Assembly: GCA_027451865.1 (NCBI GenBank)
Contig: DAIDHW010000001.1
Span: 620,353 to 684,352 of the forward strand
Length of the DNA: 64,000 nt
DNA from: Leptolyngbyaceae cyanobacterium clean351
Lineage (GTDB): Bacteria > Cyanobacteriota > Cyanobacteriia > DAIDHW01
Direction of reading: 5' to 3'
Below are positions 54,601-61,800 of the stretch, one piece after another (positions within the stretch are counted from its first letter, which is position 1; every line of letters begins with the position of its first letter). The position numbers and the translations under genes were made by a program. The notes beneath the pieces were generated by a model. That model was not told the DNA's origin, searched no databases, and was given only the letters and a program-made list of their open reading frames with translations.

Positions 54601-56000
54601 AAGGGGATACCCGTGAAGTAGGGCTAGACCAATTAGTGGCAAATGGTTGTGTGATTCATCGGGCTGTACCGAGTCGTCCCTGGATTGGGGCAGCAAACTT
54701 AGAAGTGGCTTATCTTTGGCTGTGTAAACATCAATGGCAAAGTGAATACGTCTTAGACGAAAAGGTTGTTACCGGAATCACGCCATTTTTAACCCCACCG
54801 GGAAAATTTGTCGGCAAACCGTATCAGCTAATCGCAAATCAAAACAAATCATTTCAAGGTTCAATTGTTTTAGGCATGGGATTTGTTCTCACACCTGACG
54901 AGGCTCAGGCACTGATCGATAAAGATCCCAGAAATAAAGATGTCTTGTTTCCTTACCTGAATGGCGAAGATTTGAACTCACGCCCGGATCAATCTCCCAG
55001 CCGATGGGTGATTAACTTCCAGGATTGGGCGTTAGACGCAGACCATGATGACCCGAAGAAACCGAAAGGTGCGCCCTACGCGGCTGATTATCCTGACTGT
55101 TTGGCGATCGTGCGGGAGAAGGTGAAGCCTGAACGCCAACGCAGAAAAGAGAATGGTGAATATGCTTTGAGAAAACCGTTACCAGAAAGATGGTGGATTT
55201 ATGCGGAAAAACGTCCAGCACTCTATAGGGCGATCGAGGGGTGCGATCGGGTTTTAGTTATTGCAGCAACTAGCCGAACATTAGCGTTTGGATTCATACC
55301 ATCCAATATTATTTTTTCTAATGCAACAGTGGTTCTATCTTTTGATAAGGCTGATGCTTTTGCAGTTTTGCAAAGTATATTCCATGAATCTTGGTCGAGA
55401 GAATATGCTTCTTCTATGAAAGGGGATTTGCGATACACTCCTTCCGATTGCTTTGAAACCTTCCCCTTCCCCGAAAACACCGACACCCTAGAAACCATCA
55501 GCGAGCGCTACTACACCCATCGCCAGGCCATCATGCAAACCCGCCAGGAAGGACTCACCAAAACCTACAACCGCTTCCATGACCCCAGCTGCACCGACCC
55601 CGACATCCAAACCCTGCGCGACCTCCACATCCAAATGGACATCGCCGTCGCCGCCGCCTACGGCTGGCACGATTTGATTGGCCCTCATCCCCTAACCCAA
55701 GGAGAAGGGGAACAAGAGGATCGGCTCCCCAGAAGTGCCGGGGGTGTAGACGCGACAGTAGATCCCCGCAGGGTGGGCCTCCACCACGGCTTCCACGAAA
55801 CCAAACAGGGCCTCCGCTTCACCATCAGCGAAACCGCTCGCCGGGAAGTGCTCGATCGGCTGCTTGAGCTAAACCATCAACGCTACGCCCAAGAAGTTGC
55901 CCAGGGTTTACATGATCAGAAAAAGGCAAAAGGGAAAACCACCCAAAAGCAAAAAGTTACTGGAGACGACCCGCAGGACGAGCAAATCAGCCTGTTCTAG
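51648..56000 (+). CDS. drmMI: DISARM class 1 adenine methyltransferase DrmMI
   Basis: A 1450-residue N6-adenine methyltransferase of the Eco57I/PglX-like type. It has SAM-binding motif I CDMAMGSGAF (~607-616) and catalytic NPPF (residues ~922-925, in FDAIVGNPPFQGG). A target-recognition-like region follows, and the Lys-rich tail ends DEQISLF. In class 1 DISARM it marks host DNA as self. Two Pro/Gly-rich stretches, at ~884-915 and ~1345-1380, are encoded by palindromic repeat DNA that has invaded the gene in frame; the first lies just before NPPF. Confidence 0.93.
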   Translation: MSIARHHAEWLSLVEASGPFLSLQVLMDAFPQGLEAHDSEQFKVLRQAYGEWLDDRETPGIHRAWVEWVLSEILAFPEKVLVAGQEIPRSLQVTITEHQVTLRPDWVVIDPTTKKPRLLIQVMPPDQGLEKTLKDSRWKASPATGMMELLHATDIRLGLLTNGEQWMLVNAPRGESTGYISWYGNLWLEENLTLRAFRTLLGVQRFFGVEENETLEALLAKSKDAQQEVTDQLGLQVRKAVEVLVQALDRIDQDRQRTLLDGISGPVLYQAALTVMMRLVFLFSAEEQELLLLGDPLYDQFYAVSTLRSQLREQADQHGEELLERRYDAWARLLATFRAVFGGIHHDALQLPAYGGDLFDPDRFPFLEGRSLNTHWLATTAAPIPINNRTVLHLLEALQILQVKVPGGGAEPRKLSFRALDIEQIGHVYEGLLDHTAARATTTILGLTGTKNKEPEVALNDLEQLQAKGIDALIRFLHQATGRSESALQKALSGPQGEERIDWASREMQRLRIACNNDQGLFERVLPWAKLIRPDTFGYPTVIPEGSVFVTQGSDRRETGTHYTPRTLTEEIVKYTLEPLVYTGVAEGKPKQEWQLRSAAELLQLKVCDMAMGSGAFLVQVCRYLSERLVEAWEETERQHPGQVVVAPEGTLSAFRPEECPIPKEADERLVVARRIIADRCLYGVDKNPLAVEMAKLSLWLITLAKGRPFTFVDHALKWGDSLLGITRPEQIEFLKLNPEKKAVQLRTVADRWKPFVQRAIAKRQELENFSVSDITDIQKKEQLNREAEAAITHVRYVGDFLVAEALAQVGKTSDLTDKEIQVLAEEVIEALDEADAEKRNREIAAILANTERMMNRGNPENQPPRKPFHWLLEFPEVFLDMPPHPLTPSPTRGEGGQEAVSPLARSGRGVGGLGFDAIVGNPPFQGGQKITGTLGTDYRNFLVDYLANGQRGSADLCAYFFLRANQLTNNLGGYGLVATNTIAQGDTREVGLDQLVANGCVIHRAVPSRPWIGAANLEVAYLWLCKHQWQSEYVLDEKVVTGITPFLTPPGKFVGKPYQLIANQNKSFQGSIVLGMGFVLTPDEAQALIDKDPRNKDVLFPYLNGEDLNSRPDQSPSRWVINFQDWALDADHDDPKKPKGAPYAADYPDCLAIVREKVKPERQRRKENGEYALRKPLPERWWIYAEKRPALYRAIEGCDRVLVIAATSRTLAFGFIPSNIIFSNATVVLSFDKADAFAVLQSIFHESWSREYASSMKGDLRYTPSDCFETFPFPENTDTLETISERYYTHRQAIMQTRQEGLTKTYNRFHDPSCTDPDIQTLRDLHIQMDIAVAAAYGWHDLIGPHPLTQGEGEQEDRLPRSAGGVDATVDPRRVGLHHGFHETKQGLRFTISETARREVLDRLLELNHQRYAQEVAQGLHDQKKAKGKTTQKQKVTGDDPQDEQISLF
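54296..54392. repeat. Palindromic repeat inserted in frame in drmMI (copy 1)
   Basis: The block starts CCCTCATCCCCTAACCC (54296-54312). It contains a perfect 11-bp hairpin CCCCTTCTCCC / GGGAGAAGGGG (54310-54320 and 54326-54336) and an outer GGGGTTGGGGG arm. It encodes ~32 low-complexity residues (PHPLTPSPTRGEGGQ...RGVGGLG) between FPEVFLDM and FDAIVGNPPF. It resembles intergenic cyanobacterial repeats. Confidence 0.8.
55682..55790. repeat. Palindromic repeat inserted in frame in drmMI (copy 2)
   Basis: This copy shares CCCTCATCCCCTAACCC with copy 1, then GGAGAAGGGG and ACAAGAGG, with the central arm deleted. It encodes PHPLTQGEGEQEDRLPRSAG followed by a Gly/Val-rich stretch, and the reading frame stays open to the Lys-rich tail. 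The right boundary is approximate. Confidence 0.7.
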
Positions 56001-56081
56001 CTGTTCTATTTAGTAAACTGAAGTCAGAGAGCAGGAGACCAAGGCACGGTAGGCACCGTCAACCTCGGACGGGCTTTAACC

Positions 56082-56321
56082 GTGCGATCGCTAGCTCCCT
56101 CTCAGCAGGAAGCCGTGCTTGACTTTGCGCAATCGCCTTCTAGCCACGCTCAACAAACCCCACCGCCCCTCACACTTTCCCTCCAAGAAATTGCAAAGCT
56201 ACCAGTTCATGACCGCAATCAACTCCTCGCACCCTATGTTGCTGTAATGGCAGAAGACTTCCAGACCGATCCAGAGCTCACTGAATTTTCAGTACTGGAT
56301 ACAGAAGATTGGGATGATTAA
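56082..56321 (+). CDS. Putative antitoxin (DUF2281-like)
   Basis: A 79-residue acidic protein from a GTG start, containing LAPSQQEAVLDFAQS, LSLQEIAKLPVHDRNQLLAP and an acidic end FSVLDTEDWDD. The first element resembles DUF2281-type antitoxins. Placement 2 bases before a PemK-like toxin gene is the main evidence. The N-terminus is uncertain, because no ATG and no clear ribosome site are present. Confidence 0.6.
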   Translation: MRSLAPSQQEAVLDFAQSPSSHAQQTPPPLTLSLQEIAKLPVHDRNQLLAPYVAVMAEDFQTDPELTEFSVLDTEDWDD

Positions 56322-56323
56322 TT

Positions 56324-56683
56324 TTGTCTACTCCCAAGCGAGGTGAAATCTGGCTGGTTGATCTCAACCCCACAAGGGGGCAAGAAATTCAGAAAACTTG
56401 TCCTGTTGTTGTCATTAGCTCGGACGTTTATCAGCCAATTGCCCTCCGAATCGTCATCCCAATTACAACCTGGCAAGGGAAATTTATTGCTCGTCCCTTG
56501 ATGGTGAAAATTCCTCCGACCTCTGAAAATGGGCTAGACCGAGACTCGGCTGGTAATATCTTGCAGGTTCGCAGCTTATCGACTGAGCGCTTCGTCAAAC
56601 GCTTAGGGCAAATTGAGCCAGATGCTATGATCGAAATCCTTGCCGGTTTGGTGATCTATGTTGATTATGAAGGAACTCCCTAA
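56324..56683 (+). CDS. PemK/MazF-family toxin
   Basis: A 119-residue protein from a TTG start. KRGEIWLVDLNPTRGQEIQK is the canonical start of MazF/PemK mRNA interferases. CPVVVISSDVY, RIVIPITTW and QVRSLSTERFVKRLG complete the fold, including the Arg and Ser/Thr expected for RNA cleavage. It sits directly behind drmMI with its antitoxin, on the DISARM strand. Confidence 0.88.
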   Translation: MSTPKRGEIWLVDLNPTRGQEIQKTCPVVVISSDVYQPIALRIVIPITTWQGKFIARPLMVKIPPTSENGLDRDSAGNILQVRSLSTERFVKRLGQIEPDAMIEILAGLVIYVDYEGTP

Positions 56684-56907
56684 TGGCTGTCCGTTCGCTC
56701 ATTTTGGACACGCTTTTGAAATTATCACCAGCAGAATGAGGCTTATAGGGATCGCCAAAAATCGTTGACAAACAGGACTGGATATGCGACTCCCTCTCAC
56801 GCAGAAAAATCAGCTTGGGCTGGGCGGTCATGCAGTCACTACACATAGCGTATCTATAAAATTCGCAACCACTAGGAAAAATGAGCGAACCGACAGTAAT
56901 GGCTGCT
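56684..56907. other. Non-coding spacer after the toxin gene
   Basis: No gene is supported here. The stretch is moderately AT-rich and contains TTGACA at about 56764, without a matching -10 at proper spacing. With the methyltransferase remnant that follows, it makes a 465-base gap in an otherwise tightly packed operon. Confidence 0.5.
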
Positions 56908-57086
56908 GTGAGTCTGGATTGCCTGCTAGAACTACACTAGCAGCGCTACGCCGCCGAGGTAGCTCAGGGGTTGCATGACAAAAAGAAGGAAAAAGTACAA
57001 AGGCAAAAGGGGAAAAATCAGCCCAGCTAGATCCAGTCGGCTATACCGTCCAGGGCACTCTGTTTGGCGACCCCAACCCCACCTAG
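56908..57086 (+). pseudogene. Decayed tail of a second methyltransferase
   Basis: The frame reads SLDCLLELH, a TAG, then QRYAAEVAQGLHDKKKEK and a Lys/Gln tail. It is homologous to the DrmMI end LDRLLELNHQRYAQEVAQGL. After a shift it reads DPVGYTVQGTLFGDPNPT, like the C-terminus of many Eco57I-type enzymes. Codons differ widely from drmMI although the protein is similar, so it is an old paralogue fragment and not a fresh duplication. Confidence 0.75.
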
Positions 57087-57148
57087 GGCGAACTATTTTG
57101 AGTGGTTAACCCACAGATTGCCTCACTACTAGAACCACTGATCTACCG

Positions 57149-58060
57149 ATGCCCAACACCTTTTCGATTATTGATGTGCCGTTAGATGCCGCGCAAGCTC
57201 AAGAAGCGATGGGTACCAAATTTAAGTTTTGGTACACCCACCCCACCCTGGGTGAATGCCTCTTCAAAGCAGCCCGCCCCAACACCGGGGAAGATTGGTC
57301 AGAAAAAATCGCCGCTGAACTCTGCCAACTCCTCAATCTGCCCCATGCCACCTACGAACTCGCAACTTGGAACCAGCAACCTGGCATCATTTCACCCAAT
57401 CTTTTACCATCCAATACAGTACTACTGCACGGAAACGACATTCTCGCGGGTCTGGTTTCTAGCTATCCCAGATCCGAAGGCTACAAACTCTCTCAACATA
57501 CCCTTACCCTCGTTCTGACTGCGATGAAGCAACCGGGTTTACAGCTTCCCCCAAACTGGCAATCTCCTCCCGGCATTAATAGCGCTGTTTCGACCTTCGT
57601 TGGCTATCTGCTACTCGATGCTTGGATTGGTAATGGCGATCGCCATCATGAAAACTGGGGGTTTATGGTTCCTCAACAGGGAGGAATTCCCAAACTGGCT
57701 CCTACCTACGATCACGCGTCCTGCCTGGGGCGAGAATTATACGACCAAAAGCGGCAACAGTATCTTGATCAGAACACTGTTCAAAGCTATGCTGCCAAGT
57801 CTCGATCTGCCTTTTATCAACAAGAAAGTGATCGCAAACCAATGCTCACCTTCGATGTCTTCCAGGCTGTCGCCTGTGAGTATAAGCGATCGGCAACGCT
57901 GTGGCTCGATCAACTGGCTCAAATCTCCCCTCCCGAGATCCAGGATTTGCTCAATCGCATCCCCTCCGCCCGAATTTCTCAGTCTGCTCTAGAATTTGCC
58001 TACAAAATGATCGACTTTAATAGAGATAGACTATTACGTTTACGAGAGGATCTGACATGA
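57149..58060 (+). CDS. HipA-like serine/threonine kinase (HipA_C domain only)
   Basis: This 303-residue protein has the PI3/4-kinase-like fold of HipA toxins. The ATP-site lysine is in LGECLFKAARP (K40), the catalytic loop is IGNGDRHHENWGF (D164, N169) and the metal-binding Asp is in APTYDHASCLG (D188). It lacks the N-terminal HipA_N subdomain, which appears in the next gene instead. The stop overlaps the next start as ATGA. Its position inside the DISARM operon suggests a defence effector or regulator. The kinase target is unknown. Confidence 0.82.
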   Translation: MPNTFSIIDVPLDAAQAQEAMGTKFKFWYTHPTLGECLFKAARPNTGEDWSEKIAAELCQLLNLPHATYELATWNQQPGIISPNLLPSNTVLLHGNDILAGLVSSYPRSEGYKLSQHTLTLVLTAMKQPGLQLPPNWQSPPGINSAVSTFVGYLLLDAWIGNGDRHHENWGFMVPQQGGIPKLAPTYDHASCLGRELYDQKRQQYLDQNTVQSYAAKSRSAFYQQESDRKPMLTFDVFQAVACEYKRSATLWLDQLAQISPPEIQDLLNRIPSARISQSALEFAYKMIDFNRDRLLRLREDLT

Positions 58061-58815
58061 AAACCTTGTTCTTAGCTTGGCAAGATCCCAATTCCCGCAC
58101 CTGGTTCCCCATAGGCAAGCTAACCCAGGAGGAAGGACTGTACCACTTCACCTATCTCCAAGGCGCATTGACAGCTCAATCAGAAGCAGGTTTCTCTCCG
58201 ATCGTCTCCTTCCCAGACTTTCACCATCGCTACAGCTCGGCTGCTCTCTTTCCCCTCTTTGCCAATCGGCTACTCCGGCGATCGCGCCCTGAATACTCGG
58301 ATTTTCTCCAATGGCTGAACCTGCCGGAGGAGGCTAACGATCCCATTGCCCTCTTGTCTCGTAGTGGTGGTAGACGCAAAACCGATAGTTTTGAAGTGTT
58401 TCCTTGTCCAGAAAAAGATGAACAGGGCAACTATCATATTCACTTTTTTTCCCACGGACTGCGCCACTTTCCAGAAGAAACCCAGCACTATGTTCAAGAT
58501 CTTCCGCCGGGAACTCCCTTGTGGATTACCCATGATGTGCAAAATCCAGTAGATTCCCGTGCGCTAATTCTGAGAACCGAAGACCACCATTTTGTAGGCT
58601 ACTGTCCTCGTTATCTCACTCAAGATTTCTTCGAGCTAATTTGCCGACATCCTCAGAACGTCAGCGTTAAAGTTGAACGGGTCAATCCCGCCCCTACTCC
58701 ATTACAACTTCGCTTATTGTGTAACCTGACTGCTACCTGGCCCGATGGATTTGTACCTTTCTCAGGGCCAATGTATGAAGCGATCGCTCAAAACCTAGTA
58801 AAACTTCCAATCTAA
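58057..58815 (+). CDS. HipA N-terminal-like plus HIRAN domain protein
   Basis: This is a 252-residue protein. The first ~110 residues (FPIGKLTQEEGLYHFTYLQG; YSSAALFPLFANRLLRRSRP) resemble the HipA_N subdomain. The second half (GTPLWITHDVQNPVDSRALI then HHFVGYCPRYLTQDF) matches the HIRAN fold, known to bind DNA ends in DNA-repair helicases. It overlaps the kinase by ATGA and ends 3 bases before drmA. Kinase and HIRAN parts probably form one complex, with HIRAN perhaps sensing phage DNA. Confidence 0.75.
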   Translation: MKTLFLAWQDPNSRTWFPIGKLTQEEGLYHFTYLQGALTAQSEAGFSPIVSFPDFHHRYSSAALFPLFANRLLRRSRPEYSDFLQWLNLPEEANDPIALLSRSGGRRKTDSFEVFPCPEKDEQGNYHIHFFSHGLRHFPEETQHYVQDLPPGTPLWITHDVQNPVDSRALILRTEDHHFVGYCPRYLTQDFFELICRHPQNVSVKVERVNPAPTPLQLRLLCNLTATWPDGFVPFSGPMYEAIAQNLVKLPI

Positions 58816-58818
58816 ATT

Positions 58819-61800
58819 ATGGAACTGATCCACCTCCCCCCCTTGCTCCCTGGTACCCTCGACCTCAATGCCATTAACCAAAAGCTCCAGGCGGGAACGG
58901 CTCGGTTAGATTGGGGTGCGGTGGTCTCAGCACCCGAGGCAGTACTGGAGCAGTTGCTCAACGGCATTGGCCCAAACCATCTCGGTCTAGGGCTAGAACA
59001 AGGTGGGGCTGCCGAGCATGTTATTGATGCGATCGCTCGTTATTACCAAGGCCGCCCTCAACCCCCTACCCCTATTTGGGGACAGGAGGAGCCTGCTGGG
59101 GGTGAGGGTATCCCCGAAGACCACAGCCCCGCTATTTTGGGACAGGAAGAGGAGGACCCAGCCCCCGTCCGCCCCGGGAGAGAACCTGTTGGGGGTGGGG
59201 GTATCCTTAAGGACTACAGCCCCGCACAGCTGCGGGCAGAGTTGGAAGCCGCCATCATCAAGGACCTGTATGGGCCGGCGGGTCGGGAGGATGAAGAAGT
59301 TGAAGAATCCCGCGTCACAGAACGCTACCTAGTGGGGGTGCTAGCTCCTCAAATTCGCAATCAGAAGGGCGATGGGGAACCTGAGCAACACGATGGCATT
59401 GCGACCGCCGACAAGGAAAGTCCGGAAGAAGGCAGCACCGAAAGCAACGTCCCCTCTACCGATAGCATGTTCCCGTCTTCCCTGGGGATGACCTTCTGTG
59501 TCAGCCAAGAAGCGAAGGCCCTAGAAATTACGGCTTCCTGGGGTAGATACGAACGGCAAGCAAGTGAAATCAGCTTTACCGAACAAGGCAATCCAAAAAC
59601 GGTTTGGAAGCGGTATCCCCTGACTGGCACCGTCATCCAAGCACTTTCGCCAGAGGGGGATATTGACATTAGCCCCGTGCCTGATGAAGCTCCAGCCGTC
59701 CTACTGCGAGGACGTATCCGGCAACTTCCTGACAAGGATTGGATCGTTACCCTCTTCCTGGTCAATGGTCAAACCGAGCCGAACCAGTCTAAGGATACCG
59801 CCTGGCTCTTCCAGCCTGAAGTTGTTGTTCGTTCAGCAGATGCGGGGGCTGCCGCTATTTTTTTGAGAAAGCCGCTGGGAGAGTACTCTGGTGCCCTCGA
59901 TCCGGTGATTGAAGCCGAAAATCAGGCGATGGCCATGCTCTATCGCCACCATGTGGAGTTTGCCGTCGGCCATGGTGTTAGCGTTCATGCCACAGTCGCG
60001 CCTCAGAATCCCACCCGCGCAATCTGCCTCTCCACCAGCGTCATCCCGACCTACGAGGTTCCGGCTACAAAGCCACCGACGGTGCAGGAAATTCCTGAAC
60101 TAGAAGGGCTGGTTTTAGACATGAAAACCCTTGCACAAGTCACAGGTACGGAGCTACGGTCCGCTCTCCAACCCATCATTACCGCCTACGCCACCTGGAT
60201 TGCTCAGCAGCAAAACCGCATTGACGATCCTGATGAGGGACTCGCACCCTTGCGGGATGCCGCCGACAAAGCCCTTACCCACTGCCGCGAAGTCCTCAGC
60301 CGCATTGAAGAGGGCATAACCACCCTGGAAACAAATCCCCAAGCGGCCGCAGCCTTCCGCTTTATGAACCGGGCGATGTACCTGCAACGAATCCATACCC
60401 TCTATGCGGAACGTCGCCGTCGCAGCGAAACCCTGACCCTCGATGATATCGACGTACCCAAAAACCGCAGCTGGTATCCGTTTCAGCTTGCGTTTATTTT
60501 GCTCAACATCCCTAGCACCTCAGATCTCCACCACAGCGCCCGTTCTCACCCGACCGATGCTGTAGCTGATCTGCTTTGGTTTCCCACAGGGGGGGGTAAG
60601 ACGGAAGCCTATTTAGGTTTAACTGCTTTCACGATCAGCCTGCGTCGTCTCCAAGGTACGATCGCGGGTCGAGACGGCGAGCACGGGGTAGCTGTGCTCA
60701 TGCGCTATACCCTGCGGCTGCTTACTCTCCAGCAGTTTCAACGCGCCACAGCCCTCATTTGTGCTTGTGAAACCATTCGCCGCGAAAACGAATCTCAGTG
60801 GGGTAAAGAACCATTCCGCATTGGCCTATGGGTCGGGCTCAAAAATACACCCAATAAAACCGCAGACAGCGATGAAGCCATCAAGCAACATCGAGAATCT
60901 CGACCTCGGGGGAGTGGTTCACCTCATCAATTAACCAACTGCCCCTGGTGTGGCTCCAAAATTGAACCGGGAAGACATATTCGAGTCGATCGCTTTGAGA
61001 AGGGAACGGGGCGAACCCTCATTAAGTGCGGGGACAATCTCGGGAGCTGCGCCTTTTCTAAAGGGGAAGGACTGCCTGTGGTCGTGGTTGATGAGGAAAT
61101 TTATCGGCGTCTGCCCACCCTACTCATCGCCACCGTTGATAAATTCGCCCAAATGCCCTGGAAAGGCGAAGTGCAGATGCTGTTTGGTCAGGTCAATGGT
61201 TACTGCGAACGGCATGGGTTTCGCTCGTCAGACCTGGAAGATAAGGACCAGCATAATCGGTCTGGGAACTTACCTGCTGCCAAAACGATTCCCCACAGAA
61301 AGCTCCGTCCACCCGATCTGATCATCCAGGATGAGTTACACCTGATCAGTGGTCCTCTCGGCACCCTCGTGGGTCTGTATGAAACCGCTGTTGATCGGCT
61401 CTGTACCTGGGAAGTAGACGGTCAATCTATCAGACCAAAAGTCATCGCCTCCACCGCGACGATCCGTCAGGCGCAGGCGCAGGTTCACAATCTCTTCCTC
61501 AGAAAACTCAGCGTCTTTCCACCCCAGGGCCTCGACATCAGCGATAACTTTTTCTCGCGGCAGCGAGACACCAACCCGGCATCAGACCGCTATAGTCCGG
61601 GCCGGAGATACCTTGGCATCTGTGCCCCTGGTCGTCGGTTAAAGGCCACCATGATTCGGGTATACCTGGCAGCGCTGTCATCCTCACAGGCACTGTATGA
61701 AAAATATGGCAAAGACGCTGACCCCTGGATGACGTTGGTTGGTTACTTCAATTCCCTGCGTGAGCTGGGGGGCACTCGGCGGCTGGTCGATGATGACATT

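Noticed and set aside
51648-56000. BREX PglX methyltransferase
   Set aside because: The neighbours are DrmD, DrmA and DrmB, not BrxC, PglZ or BrxL, so class 1 DISARM is the right context.
56908-57086. Recent tandem duplication of the drmMI end
   Set aside because: Third codon positions differ throughout despite similar protein sequence, indicating an old paralogue.
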